From assembly GCA_027310305.1 (NCBI GenBank), contig DAIDBD010000024.1:1-61585 (forward strand): a DNA stretch of 61,585 nucleotides, given 5' to 3'. How positions within the stretch are numbered: the first letter of the stretch is position 1; each line of letters begins with the position of its first letter. The notes beneath the pieces were generated by a model. That model saw only the letters and a list, made by a program, of their open reading frames with translations. It made no database searches and was not told the DNA's origin. A program made the position numbers and the translations under genes. Of the stretch, positions 1-8,151 are shown piece by piece. The stretch is from Herminiimonas sp. GTDB taxonomy: Bacteria; Pseudomonadota; Gammaproteobacteria; Burkholderiales; Burkholderiaceae_D.

Positions 1-720
1 ATCGGCTACCGCATCGAAGTACTCCCCCATTTTCATGTCCGAATCATCGACCGCGTGATAGATGCGGCACGGCAGCGCGCGAAACAATGCCAGTGCAATG
101 ATGCGCGCCAGATCGTCCGCATGAATATGGTTGGTGTAGACGTCATCGTCCGGCGACAGCGCCGGCGTCCCTTTTTGCAAGCGCTCGACCGGCAGGCGAT
201 TGCTCGCATAGATGCCCGGCACCCGCAAAATCGACAAACGCGCGCCCGAACGTCTGGCCCATCGGCGCAGCACCTGCTCGCTATCGACCCGGCGCTGCGC
301 GCGCGGGTTCTGCGGATTCACCGGCCGGGTTTCATCGAACCGCGCGCCATCGCAATTTCCATATACGCCGGTGGTGCTGACATAAACGAGTCGCGCATGG
401 TCGGGTAAAATGGCGGTCAAGTTATGGGTGCGCTTGTCTTGCGTGCCGTCCGACCGGGGCGGCGCAAGATGCACGATGGCAGTGGCGAGACGAGCCAGAC
501 GCGCCAGGCTGGCGGGTTGGTCCAGATCGGCAACGATCGGTATCGCGCCGGCCTCGCGCAGTTCGACCTGGCGTGATGCATGGCTGGTAACGGCGAACAC
601 GCGAAACCGGTCGCGCAGCAGCGGCAGCAAGCGCATGCCGACATCGCCGCAACCGAGAATCAGCAAGCGCGGCTTGTTGAATTTTGCCGCACTTCCTTCA
701 ACAACTTTATTTTTCATCAT
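1..720 (-). CDS. NAD(P)-dependent epimerase/SDR family protein, C-terminus cut by window edge
   Basis: About 240 residues are visible; the gene runs off the left edge, so its C-terminus is missing. After a short leader the protein has a Rossmann NAD(P)-binding motif, GCGDVG, at about residues 21-27. A STTGVYGNC segment follows at about residue 110 and an FDETRP stretch after it, the pattern of atypical extended SDRs of the YeeZ type, in which the tyrosine lies in VYG. These proteins are nucleoside-sugar-epimerase-like oxidoreductases whose substrates are mostly unknown. Two tandem ATGs (718-720 and 715-717) are possible starts. The gene diverges from the ferredoxin reductase gene, with only nine bases between the outermost start codons, so each promoter must lie inside the other gene or be very compact. 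Family is fairly sure; substrate unknown. Confidence 0.75.
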   Translation of the reverse strand, partial: MMKNKVVEGSAAKFNKPRLLILGCGDVGMRLLPLLRDRFRVFAVTSHASRQVELREAGAIPIVADLDQPASLARLARLATAIVHLAPPRSDGTQDKRTHNLTAILPDHARLVYVSTTGVYGNCDGARFDETRPVNPQNPRAQRRVDSEQVLRRWARRSGARLSILRVPGIYASNRLPVERLQKGTPALSPDDDVYTNHIHADDLARIIALALFRALPCRIYHAVDDSDMKMGEYFDAVAD

Positions 721-729
721 CGGAATTGT

Positions 730-1773
730 ATGACTTTCCAAGTAACTGTCCAGCCTAGCGGCCGGCAATTCATTTGCGACGAGAACGAAACCGTTCTCAC
801 CGCAGCGATTCGTGCCGGCGTCGGGCTGCCCTACGGCTGCAAGAATGGCGCCTGCGGCACTTGCAAGGGTAAGCTGGTTTCGGGCGAGATCACGCATCGC
901 GCGCATCAGGAAAAAGCATTGCCGGTCGCGGAAGAACAAAACGGCTATTCGCTATTCTGCTGCGCAACGCCGCATTCCGACATCGTGATCGAAGCACGCG
1001 AAGTGCTGGGCATCGGCGAATTCCCGATCAAGAAACTGCCGTCGCGCGTCGCCAAACTGGACAAGGTCGCGGACGATGTGATCATCATATCGCTGCAATT
1101 GCCGGCCAGCGAACGGCTGCAATACAAGGCCGGCCAGTATATCGAGTTCATGCTGAAGGACGGCAAGCGCCGCAGCTACAGCATGGCCAATGCGCCGCAT
1201 CTGGATGAACACGTCACTGTGCATGTCCGTCACATGCCGGGCGGCCTGTTCACCGATCATGTATTCAACACCATGAAAGAACGCGACATATTGCGCTTCG
1301 AAGGCCCGCTAGGCACCTTTTTTCTGCGCGAAGATTCCGACAAGCCGATGGTGCTGCTGGCTTCCGGTACCGGTTTTGCGCCGATCAAGGCGATCGTCGA
1401 ACAGGCGATCGACAAGAAAACCGAGCGTCCGATGGTGCTGTATTGGGGCGGCCGCCGGCCCGGCGATTTATACATGCATGCTTTGTGCGAGGAATGGGCG
1501 CGCACGTTGCCGAACTTCAAATACGTGCCGGTGATCTCCAACGCGAAGCCGGAAGATAACTGGCGCGGCCGCAGCGGCTTCGTGCACCGCGCGGTCATCG
1601 ACGACCTGCCCGACTTGTCCGGTTATCAGGTGTATGCATGCGGCGCGCCGATCGTGGTCGATTCGGCCAAGCGGGATTTCGTCGCGCTGTGCAAATTGCC
1701 GGAAGAAGAGTTTTATGCCGATTCGTTTACGTCGGAGGCCGACATGGTGGCCGGCTTGCCGAGTCCTGCATAA
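730..1773 (+). CDS. CDP-6-deoxy-L-threo-D-glycero-4-hexulose-3-dehydrase reductase-like (2Fe-2S ferredoxin/FAD reductase)
   Basis: A 347-residue electron-transfer flavoprotein. Residues 1-90 are a plant-type 2Fe-2S ferredoxin domain with cysteines C37, C42, C45 and C77 or C78. They are followed by an FAD-binding domain with the RRSYSMAN motif and an NAD(P)H-binding domain with LLASGTGFAPI. The layout (ferredoxin, FAD, NAD) is that of AscD/CDP-6-deoxy-delta-3,4-glucoseen reductases and of phenol hydroxylase reductase-type proteins. In Burkholderiales such genes are often housekeeping orphans annotated as AscD-like, and no dideoxysugar genes are seen nearby. The ATG at 730 is chosen because the ferredoxin fold begins at once (MTFQVTVQP); the reading frame is open further upstream, but that stretch overlaps the divergent gene and has no domain. 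The true electron acceptor is unknown. Confidence 0.85.
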   Translation: MTFQVTVQPSGRQFICDENETVLTAAIRAGVGLPYGCKNGACGTCKGKLVSGEITHRAHQEKALPVAEEQNGYSLFCCATPHSDIVIEAREVLGIGEFPIKKLPSRVAKLDKVADDVIIISLQLPASERLQYKAGQYIEFMLKDGKRRSYSMANAPHLDEHVTVHVRHMPGGLFTDHVFNTMKERDILRFEGPLGTFFLREDSDKPMVLLASGTGFAPIKAIVEQAIDKKTERPMVLYWGGRRPGDLYMHALCEEWARTLPNFKYVPVISNAKPEDNWRGRSGFVHRAVIDDLPDLSGYQVYACGAPIVVDSAKRDFVALCKLPEEEFYADSFTSEADMVAGLPSPA

Positions 1774-1813
1774 ACCATCATTTTCAAGCGGCGCAAACCG
1801 GCGTAATAAATTT

Positions 1814-1842
1814 TTGACGCACTGCGCAAAACATCATAATAT
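1814..1842 (+). promoter_or_regulatory. Sigma-70 promoter for a short transcript
   Basis: TTGACG (1814-1819) is separated by exactly 17 bases from TAATAT (1837-1842). The predicted start is at about 1849-1850, which coincides with the ATG of a 22-codon reading frame, and a strong terminator follows at 1934-1966. A defined transcript of about 115 nucleotides is therefore expected. Confidence 0.6.
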
Positions 1843-1849
1843 TGGCTTC

Positions 1850-1918
1850 ATGAACGCGACAGCCAAATTCTTGCGACGCCGTACCCCGCTGCCTCAGCCT
1901 GGGAAGCCGTGCGTGTAA
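1850..1918 (+). CDS. Candidate leaderless 22-residue peptide with three tandem arginines (putative leader peptide)
   Basis: The frame begins at the predicted transcription start and encodes MNATAKFLRRRTPLPQPG followed by KPCV and a TAA stop. Three consecutive arginine codons (CGA CGC CGT) and a proline-rich second half are followed 16 bases later by a perfect terminator hairpin. The next gene is an acetylornithine-type aminotransferase, so an arginine-sensing attenuator is a reasonable guess. The peptide could equally be a chance frame within an untranslated small RNA. Nothing upstream would serve as a Shine-Dalgarno site if transcription begins at 1849-1850. Confidence 0.4.
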   Translation: MNATAKFLRRRTPLPQPGKPCV

Positions 1919-1933
1919 GCGTTTGCCGATCAC

Positions 1934-1966
1934 AAAGCCACAGGCCAATCCTGTGGCTTTTTTTTT
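1934..1966 (+). terminator. Rho-independent terminator
   Basis: The arm AAAGCCACAGG (1934-1944), the loop CCAAT and the arm CCTGTGGCTTT (1950-1960) form a perfect 11-bp stem. An uninterrupted T run extends to 1966. Confidence 0.9.
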
Positions 1967-2035
1967 GAATCGACTTTGAACTGTTTGCCAATCTTTTCGC
2001 TCCATCAATCACCATCCTTGTCCGGGAGTACCCAA

Positions 2036-3238
2036 ATGGAATTCAGCCAGTACCAGACCAACGCCCTCTTGTCGATCACCAACCGGCCGCCGCTCGTCTT
2101 CACCGAAGGCCAGGGCATGTGGATGACCGATCACACCGGCAAGCGCTATCTCGATTACCTGCAAGGCTGGGCCGTCAATTGCCTCGGCCATGCGCCGCAA
2201 TGCATCCAGGATGCGCTGGCCATGCAAGCCAAAAGGCTGATCAATCCATCGCCTGCGTTCTACAACGCGCCGTCGATCGAACTGGCGACGTTGCTGGTGG
2301 AAAATTCCTGTTTCGATCGCGTGTTCTTTGCCAGCAGCGGCGCCGAAGCCAATGAAGGCGCGATCAAGCTGGCCCGCAAATGGGGCAAGAAAAACAAGAA
2401 CAGCCGGGGCGTCGACCGATACGAAATCATCACCTTCGACCACAGCTTTCATGGCCGCACGCTGGCCACCATGTCGGCCAGCGGCAAGGCCGGCTGGGAT
2501 ACCATTTTCGCGCCGCAGGTGCCGGGGTTTTTCAAGGCTGAATTGAACAGCCTCGACAGCGTCGCCAAACTGATCACCGACAAGACCGTGGCCGTGATGC
2601 TGGAACCGGTGCAAGGCGAAGGCGGCGTGCTTCCGGCGACGCGCGAATTCATGCAGGCGCTGCGCGCGCTGACCAAGAAGCATGACTTGCTGCTGATCGT
2701 CGATGAAGTGCAAACCGGCATGGGCCGCACCGGCGAACTGTTTGCCTATCAGCTTTCGGATGTAGCGCCGGACATCATGACGCTGGGCAAAGGCATCGGC
2801 GGCGGCGTGCCGCTGGCGGCGATGCTGTGCCGCGAAGAGGTCGCCTGCTTCGAACCCGGCGATCAGGGCGGCACTTACAACGGCAATCCGCTGATGACGG
2901 CGGTCGGCGTGGCGGTAGCCAATGCGCTGCTGCAACCCGGCTTCCTGCAATCGGTCAAGGACAAGGGCGAGTACATGCGCGCCGAGCTGCTCAAATTGTG
3001 CGACCGGCACGGCTTGCAGGGTGAACGCGGCGAAGGATTGCTGCGCGCGCTAAAGCTGGGGAAGGATATCGGCCCGAAGATCGTCGAAACCGCACGCGAC
3101 ATGGGTCCGGTCGGCTTGCTGCTGAATTCGCCGCGTCCGGATCTGCTGCGCTTCATGCCGGCGCTGAACGTGACGCAGGAAGAAATCGATCAGATGGTTT
3201 CGATGCTGTCGGATGTGCTGAAGCGGTTGGGACACTGA
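2036..3238 (+). CDS. argD: Acetylornithine/ornithine-type class III aminotransferase
   Basis: A 400-residue PLP-dependent class III aminotransferase. The protein shows [15 protein letters not shown] (from about residue 100, phosphate binding), the aspartate motif [13 protein letters not shown] (D223, pairing with the PLP pyridine nitrogen) and the Schiff-base lysine K252 in [14 protein letters not shown]. Size and motifs fit ArgD, which converts N-acetylglutamate semialdehyde to N-acetylornithine in arginine synthesis; ornithine or succinylornithine aminotransferase activity is possible. The ATG at 2036 is chosen over an upstream one at 1976 because it follows GGGAGT with good spacing and matches the usual family N-terminus. 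A terminated leader transcript with arginine codons lies just upstream. The gene is followed after 36 bases by a PaiB-like gene. Confidence 0.85.
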   Translation: MEFSQYQTNALLSITNRPPLVFTEGQGMWMTDHTGKRYLDYLQGWAVNCLGHAPQCIQDALAMQAKRLINPSPAFYNAPSIELATLLVENSCFDRVFFASSGAEANEGAIKLARKWGKKNKNSRGVDRYEIITFDHSFHGRTLATMSASGKAGWDTIFAPQVPGFFKAELNSLDSVAKLITDKTVAVMLEPVQGEGGVLPATREFMQALRALTKKHDLLLIVDEVQTGMGRTGELFAYQLSDVAPDIMTLGKGIGGGVPLAAMLCREEVACFEPGDQGGTYNGNPLMTAVGVAVANALLQPGFLQSVKDKGEYMRAELLKLCDRHGLQGERGEGLLRALKLGKDIGPKIVETARDMGPVGLLLNSPRPDLLRFMPALNVTQEEIDQMVSMLSDVLKRLGH

Positions 3239-3274
3239 TTCGCACCGGCCCGACATTCTGCGACAAGGATAACA

Positions 3275-3892
3275 ATGTACATTCCACGGCATTTTTCGCA
3301 AGACGATCCCGCCATTTTGCTGGAAGTCATGCAGCGTCATAATTTCGCCACGCTGGTCTCGACCCATGACGGCGGGCCTTTTGCCACCCACCTGCCGGTA
3401 CTGGCGCGGCTTGACGATGGCGTGATCCGCATCGCAGGCCATTTCGCCCGCGCCAATCCGCACTGGAAAGCGCTGGAAACCGATCCGCATGCGCTGGCCA
3501 TTTTCCATGGACCGCATACCTATATCTCGCCGACGCTGTACCAAAGCAAAAATCGCGTCCCGACCTGGAATTACATTGCGGTTCACGCGACCGGCTGCGT
3601 CACCGTCGATCACACGGCAGACGCAAAAATCGGCATGCTGTCAAACCTGATCGCGCATCATGAACCGGCCTATCAAGACCAGTTCGATGGAATCGATTCA
3701 AGCCTGCGCGATGGATTGCTCAATGCGATCGTCGCGTTTGAACTGGTCGTTGAAAAACTGGAAGGCAAGTTCAAGCTGGGCCAGCATCGTCTTGCAGAAG
3801 ATAAACCGGAAATGCAGGCCTGGCATGAACAGGGCGGAGAAAACGAGCAGGCGATTGCCGTGTGGATGAAGCGGCTGGGATACTGGGCGTAG
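3275..3892 (+). CDS. PaiB-family FMN-binding negative transcriptional regulator-like protein
   Basis: A 205-residue protein starting MYIPRHFSQDD, with the split-barrel FMN-binding fold typical of the PaiB family. Family landmarks include the THLPV segment, HFARANPHWK and HTYISPTLY followed by VPTWNY. PaiB was named in Bacillus as a repressor-like partner of PaiA, but most homologues are uncharacterised flavin-binding proteins and need not bind DNA. AAGGATAAC upstream of the ATG is a fair ribosome binding site. It probably shares a transcript with the aminotransferase 36 bases upstream. Confidence 0.85.
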   Translation: MYIPRHFSQDDPAILLEVMQRHNFATLVSTHDGGPFATHLPVLARLDDGVIRIAGHFARANPHWKALETDPHALAIFHGPHTYISPTLYQSKNRVPTWNYIAVHATGCVTVDHTADAKIGMLSNLIAHHEPAYQDQFDGIDSSLRDGLLNAIVAFELVVEKLEGKFKLGQHRLAEDKPEMQAWHEQGGENEQAIAVWMKRLGYWA

Positions 3893-3960
3893 CAAACCCG
3901 GAGGCTGGGGTGACGGATAAATGTTTTCCCATCTGATGAAGATAGGGGTGGAGAAGTGAA

Positions 3961-4695
3961 ATGCGTATCGCGATCTTGTCTGATATCCACGGCAACATCT
4001 GGGCGCTTGAAGCCGTCTTGGCGGATGTCAAAAAACAGCGGGTGGATGTTATTGCCAATGCGGGCGACATCCTGTCCGGCCCTCTGGAGCCGGCGGCCAC
4101 GGCCGATTTATTGATGCCGTTGGGGTTGCCGACCATACGCGGCAACCATGACCGGCAGCTACTGGCCTGCGAGCATGAATGCGGTGATGCGTCCGATCAA
4201 TTTGCTTTCAAGAATACCCGCACAGTGCATCACGACTGGCTGCGCAGTTTGCCAGCGTCCCTGGAAATATCGAGCGATATATACATGTGCCACGGCACGC
4301 CTGCCAGCGACCTGGTTTATTTTCTTGAAGGAGTTGATGAACACGGAGCCAGATTGGCAAACAGCGCTTCGGTGGAAGAGCATGCCAAAGGAATCAGTCA
4401 CAGCCTGATCATCTGCGGCCACTCGCACAAGCCGCGCACCTATGCGATTTCCGGCTATCGAATCGTGGTCAATCCAGGCAGTGTGGGATTGCAGGCATAT
4501 GACGATGATCAACCTTTTTACCATGTGATTGAAAACGGCAGCCCGCACGCGCGTTATGCGATTTGCGAGCAAGCCGGAAATAGCTGGCACGTCTCGCATC
4601 GCTGCATTCATTACGCTTTCGAAGAAGCAGTGGCGACAGCGAAGCGCAACGGCCGCGAGGATTGGGCCGGATGGATCGAAACCGGAAGAACATGA
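3961..4695 (+). CDS. Calcineurin-like metallophosphoesterase (YfcE/ApaH-like)
   Basis: A 244-residue soluble metallophosphoesterase with all the metal-ligand blocks in order: SDIHGN (residues 7-12), NAGDIL, RGNHD, CHGTP and CGHSHKP. This set defines the dinuclear metal site of the calcineurin-like superfamily. Homologues hydrolyse phosphodiesters or nucleotides, and the substrate cannot be told from sequence. GGAG in the 15 bases before the ATG serves as ribosome binding site. The gene ends before a long perfect hairpin shared with the convergent lpdA gene. Confidence 0.85.
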   Translation: MRIAILSDIHGNIWALEAVLADVKKQRVDVIANAGDILSGPLEPAATADLLMPLGLPTIRGNHDRQLLACEHECGDASDQFAFKNTRTVHHDWLRSLPASLEISSDIYMCHGTPASDLVYFLEGVDEHGARLANSASVEEHAKGISHSLIICGHSHKPRTYAISGYRIVVNPGSVGLQAYDDDQPFYHVIENGSPHARYAICEQAGNSWHVSHRCIHYAFEEAVATAKRNGREDWAGWIETGRT

Positions 4696-4727
4696 ATCCG
4701 TTTTTATGAATTGACGGCCCTCCCTTC

Positions 4728-4765
4728 AATGCAAAACGCCAATGTTTCCATTGGCGTTTTGCATT
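4728..4765. terminator. Long perfect hairpin between convergent genes, likely bidirectional terminator
   Basis: The arms 4728-4744 and 4749-4765 are perfectly complementary over 17 bp, with a TTTC loop. They include AAAACGCC and GGCGTTTT, so either strand carries a short U tract at the foot of the inner stem. Confidence 0.7.
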
Positions 4766-4788
4766 GCAACAGCAGGACTAGAGAAAAA

Positions 4789-6582
4789 TTATTTCTTCCG
4801 CGCCGGCGGCAAATCCGTGCAAACCCCTTCGAACACTTCCGCCGCCATGCCGATCGATTCACCCAGCGTCGGGTGCGGATGAATCGTCTTGCCGATATCC
4901 ACCGCGTCCGCTCCCATCTCGATTGCCAGCGCGATTTCGCTGATCAGATCCCCGGCATGAGTGCCGACGATGCCGCCGCCGACGATGCGATGCGTTTCGG
5001 CATCGAACAGCAGCTTGGTGAAACCTTCGTCGCGGCCGTTTGCAACCGCGCGGCCGCTGGCGGCCCAAGGGAACAACCCCTTCTCCAGCTTGATGCCTTT
5101 CGCCTTGGCTTCGTCTTCGGTGATGCCGACCCATGCCACTTCCGGATCAGTATAGGCGACCGATGGAATCACGCGCGCATCGAAATACGATTTTTCCCCT
5201 GCCGCCGTTTCCGCCGCGACATGCGCCTCATGCACCGCCTTGTGCGCCAGCATCGGCTGGCCGACCAGATCGCCGATCGCAAAAATGTGCGGCACGTTGG
5301 TGCGCATTTGCGAATCGACGCTGATGAAGCCGCGATCGGTGACGGCAACACCGGCCTTGTCGGCGGCGATCTTCTTGCCGTTCGGGCTGCGGCCGACCGC
5401 CACCAGCACCATGTCGTAGAGTTGTGGCTCCGGTGCCGTTACGCCTGCCTCCGCCGCTTCGAACGTGACCTTGATGCCTTCCTTCAACGCTTCCACCGCA
5501 ACCGTCTTGGTCTTCAACATGATTTTGTCGAAGCGCTTTTCATTGAACTTCTGCCACACCTTGACCATGTCGCGGTCCGCGCCCTGCATCAGGCCGTCCA
5601 ACATTTCGACCACGTCGATGCGCGCACCCAATGTCGAATAGACGGTCGCCATTTCCAGGCCGATGATGCCGCCGCCGATCACCAGCATCCGCTTGGGCAC
5701 GGCGCGCAATTCGAGCGCGCCGGTGGAATCGACGATGCGCGGGTCCGCTTTTTCAGCACCTTGCACGAACGGCAGATTTACCACCGACGAACCGGCTGCA
5801 ATGATCGCCTGCTTGAACTGCACCGTTTTCTTGCTGCCGTCGGCAGCGGCGACTTCCATGTGATGCGGCCCGACGAACTGGCCGACGCCCTGCACCACAT
5901 TGACCTTGCGCGCCTTGGCCATGCCGGCCAGGCCGCCGGTCATTTTGCCGACGACCTTGTCCTTGTAGCCGCGCAGCTTGTCGATGTCGATTTGCGGCTT
6001 GCCGAAGGTGACGCCATGCGCGGCCATCGCCGCTGTTTCATCGATCACGGCGGCGACGTGCAGCAGCGCCTTGGATGGAATGCAGCCGACGTTCAGACAG
6101 ACGCCGCCGAGTGCCGCATAGCGCTCGACCAGCACCGTCGCCATGCCGAGATCGGCCGAACGGAATGCGGCGGAATAGCCGCCCGGACCCGCGCCGAGAA
6201 CCAGCATGTCGCATTCGACATCGACTTTGCCTGCGTAGCTGGTTGCTGCCGGTGCTGCGACCGGTGCAGAAGCAGACGCCGGCGCAGGTGCGGCGGCAGC
6301 CGATGGAGCCGGTGCGGGCGCAGGTGCAGCCGGTGTTGCAGCCGCGCTTTCTTCCAGCGTCAGCAGCAACGAACCTTCGGCCACCTTGTCGCCGATCTTG
6401 ACTTTCACTTCCTTCACCACACCCGCATGGCTGGCGGGGATTTCCATGCTGGCTTTATCGGATTCCACCGTGATCAGCGATTGATCGACTTGAATCGTGT
6501 CGCCCGGCTTGACCAGCAATTCAATGACTTCCACTTCCTTGAAATCGCCGATGTCCGGCACTTTGACTTCCATCACGCTCAT
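4789..6582 (-). CDS. lpdA: Dihydrolipoyl dehydrogenase (E3) with N-terminal lipoyl domain
   Basis: A 597-residue E3 component of the pyruvate dehydrogenase complex, which reoxidises dihydrolipoamide with NAD+. Residues 1-80 are a lipoyl domain with the lipoylated lysine K43 in ESDKASME. An Ala/Pro linker (about 83-115) leads to the flavoprotein, which has [12 protein letters not shown] (FAD binding), the redox disulfide [13 protein letters not shown], an NAD-binding GGGIIGLE and the C-terminal active-site HPHPTLGE. A lipoyl domain fused to E3 is known from Betaproteobacteria and Neisseria. The gene is the last of the aceE-aceF-lpdA operon, 101 bases after aceF. The lipoyl domain is almost identical to that of AceF. 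Confidence 0.95.
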   Translation of the reverse strand: MSVMEVKVPDIGDFKEVEVIELLVKPGDTIQVDQSLITVESDKASMEIPASHAGVVKEVKVKIGDKVAEGSLLLTLEESAAATPAAPAPAPAPSAAAAPAPASASAPVAAPAATSYAGKVDVECDMLVLGAGPGGYSAAFRSADLGMATVLVERYAALGGVCLNVGCIPSKALLHVAAVIDETAAMAAHGVTFGKPQIDIDKLRGYKDKVVGKMTGGLAGMAKARKVNVVQGVGQFVGPHHMEVAAADGSKKTVQFKQAIIAAGSSVVNLPFVQGAEKADPRIVDSTGALELRAVPKRMLVIGGGIIGLEMATVYSTLGARIDVVEMLDGLMQGADRDMVKVWQKFNEKRFDKIMLKTKTVAVEALKEGIKVTFEAAEAGVTAPEPQLYDMVLVAVGRSPNGKKIAADKAGVAVTDRGFISVDSQMRTNVPHIFAIGDLVGQPMLAHKAVHEAHVAAETAAGEKSYFDARVIPSVAYTDPEVAWVGITEDEAKAKGIKLEKGLFPWAASGRAVANGRDEGFTKLLFDAETHRIVGGGIVGTHAGDLISEIALAIEMGADAVDIGKTIHPHPTLGESIGMAAEVFEGVCTDLPPARKK

Positions 6583-6601
6583 AGCGTTGCTCCGTATTCT
6601 T

Positions 6602-6621
6602 CCTCCCCTTGCAAGGGAGGG
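6602..6621. repeat. Palindromic intergenic element (REP-like) between aceF and lpdA
   Basis: CCCTTGCAAGGG at 6606-6617 is a perfect palindrome, extended by CT and AG. It resembles the CCCTC-rich palindromes between aceE and aceF and the one inside the methyltransferase gene near 52.97 kb. Confidence 0.45.
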
Positions 6622-6683
6622 AATTAATAAGTCACGTCATCGTGAAACCAAAAACTTGAAACAGGTCAGACAAAGCATCAGAC

Positions 6684-7994
6684 TCACAGCAATGTCTTGC
6701 GCAGGTCCGCCAGCACCTCCGCCAGATAGACGGAGAAGCGTGCGCCGCTGGCGCCATCGATCACGCGATGGTCATACGACAGCGACATCGGCAGCATCAG
6801 CCGCGGCGCAAACTGCTTGCCATCCCAGACCGGCTTGATGTCTGATTTGGACAAGCCGAGAATCGCCACTTCCGGCGCATTGATGATCGGCGTGAACGCG
6901 GTGCCGCCGATGCCGCCGAGCGACGAGATGGTGAAACTGGCACCCTGCATGTCGGCCGGTTTCAGTTTCCCGTCGCGCGCCTGCGCGGACAGATCGGCCA
7001 TCTCCTGCGCGATTTGCGCGATGCCTTTTTTATCGGCATCCTTGATGACCGGCACCACCAGGCCGTTCGGCGTATCGGCCGCGAAACCGATGTGGTAGTA
7101 CTGTTTCAGAATCAGGTTTTCGCCGTTGGCATCGAGCGATGCATTAAAGGCGGGGAATTTTTTCAGCGCGGCGACGCTGGCCTTGATGACGAATGCCAGC
7201 ATGGTCAGCTTGACGCCGGATTTCGCCAGCGCGGCATTCGAAGCCTTGCGGAATTCTTCCAGCTCGGTCACGTCCGCTTCGTCGAACTGCGTCACGTGCG
7301 GAATCATCACCCAGTTGCGATGCAGATTCGGGCCGCTGATTTTCTTGATGCGCGACAGCGGCAGCAATTCGGTGGCGCCGAATTTGGAGAAATCCAGCGA
7401 CGGCCACGGCAGCAGATCCAGTCCGGCGCCGCCTCCTCTTGCGGCAGGTGCAACGCCGCCCGTTGCGCCGGAGATCACCGACTTGACGTAATTCTGCACG
7501 TCTTCATGCGTGATGCGGCCTTTCGGGCCGGATCCCTTGACGCGGGCCAGATCGACGCCGAGTTCACGCGAGAACTTGCGGATCGATGGCGATGCATGCG
7601 GCTTGGCGCCGCTGGAATCGTGCGATTCCGATGGCGCTTGTGCAGGCTTCGATTCGCTCGGTGCGGGAGCAGGCACCGGTGCGGCAACCGGTGCCGGGGC
7701 AGGCGCGGCGGCCGGAGCAGCCGGAGCGGGCGCAGGCGCGGCCGGTGCTGCGCCCTCACTTTCTTCCAGCGTCAGCAGCAGCGAACCTTCGGCCACCTTG
7801 TCGCCGATCTTGACCTTCACTTCCTTCACCACGCCCGCATGGCTGGCGGGAATCTCCATGCTCGCCTTGTCCGACTCCACCGTGATCAGCGATTGATCGG
7901 CCTTGATCGTATCGCCCGGCTTGACCAGCAATTCAATGACTTCCACTTCCTTGAAATCGCCGATATCCGGCACTTTGACTTCAGTCAAGCTCAT
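6684..7994 (-). CDS. aceF: Dihydrolipoyllysine acetyltransferase (E2) of pyruvate dehydrogenase
   Basis: A 436-residue E2 core subunit, which transfers acetyl groups from lipoyl-lysine to CoA. It has a single lipoyl domain (1-78, K43 in ESDKASME), an Ala/Pro hinge (about 80-120), a peripheral subunit-binding domain ([20 protein letters not shown]) and the acyltransferase domain with catalytic SYDHRVIDG near the end. One lipoyl domain is fewer than the three of E. coli AceF; an extra copy is carried by E3 here. The start [10 protein letters not shown] follows a GGAG-like element. Middle gene of the operon. Confidence 0.95.
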   Translation of the reverse strand: MSLTEVKVPDIGDFKEVEVIELLVKPGDTIKADQSLITVESDKASMEIPASHAGVVKEVKVKIGDKVAEGSLLLTLEESEGAAPAAPAPAPAAPAAAPAPAPVAAPVPAPAPSESKPAQAPSESHDSSGAKPHASPSIRKFSRELGVDLARVKGSGPKGRITHEDVQNYVKSVISGATGGVAPAARGGGAGLDLLPWPSLDFSKFGATELLPLSRIKKISGPNLHRNWVMIPHVTQFDEADVTELEEFRKASNAALAKSGVKLTMLAFVIKASVAALKKFPAFNASLDANGENLILKQYYHIGFAADTPNGLVVPVIKDADKKGIAQIAQEMADLSAQARDGKLKPADMQGASFTISSLGGIGGTAFTPIINAPEVAILGLSKSDIKPVWDGKQFAPRLMLPMSLSYDHRVIDGASGARFSVYLAEVLADLRKTLL

Positions 7995-8012
7995 AGCGTA
8001 GCTCCGTTTGTT

Positions 8013-8126
8013 CCCTTCCCCTTTTCAGGAGGAAGGGTTAGGGTGGGGATAAGCACGGTCAAAATACGAATGCATGATGCGACCGCACTACCCTCTCCCT
8101 AACCCTCCCCCGGCAAGAGGGAGGGG
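8013..8126. repeat. Pair of inverted REP-like elements in the aceE-aceF intergenic region
   Basis: The GGAAGGGTTAGGGTGGGG element (about 8031-8048) and CCCTAACCCTCCCCC (about 8097-8111) are near-perfect inverted copies around a 48-base spacer. Each has its own small palindrome (CCCTTCC with GGAAGGG; CCCTC with GAGGG). This is the layout of a BIME, a doublet of repetitive extragenic palindromes, and may tune mRNA stability between E1 and E2. Confidence 0.6.
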
Positions 8127-8151
8127 ACTTGTTAGTGTTATTGACAGTGAG

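Larger units (their letters stand above)
1849..1966 (+). ncRNA. Candidate small RNA or attenuated leader transcript upstream of the aminotransferase
   Basis: The stretch is bounded by a 17-spaced promoter and by a terminator with an 11-bp perfect stem and nine Ts. It may be a free small RNA, or the terminated form of a leader whose read-through transcribes the aminotransferase gene at 2036. No known RNA family was recognised. Confidence 0.45.

Noticed and set aside
4711-6627. 638-codon open frame opposite lpdA
   Set aside because: It is histidine- and arginine-rich with no domain, and lies antisense to a full-length lpdA; such frames arise from GC-rich third positions.
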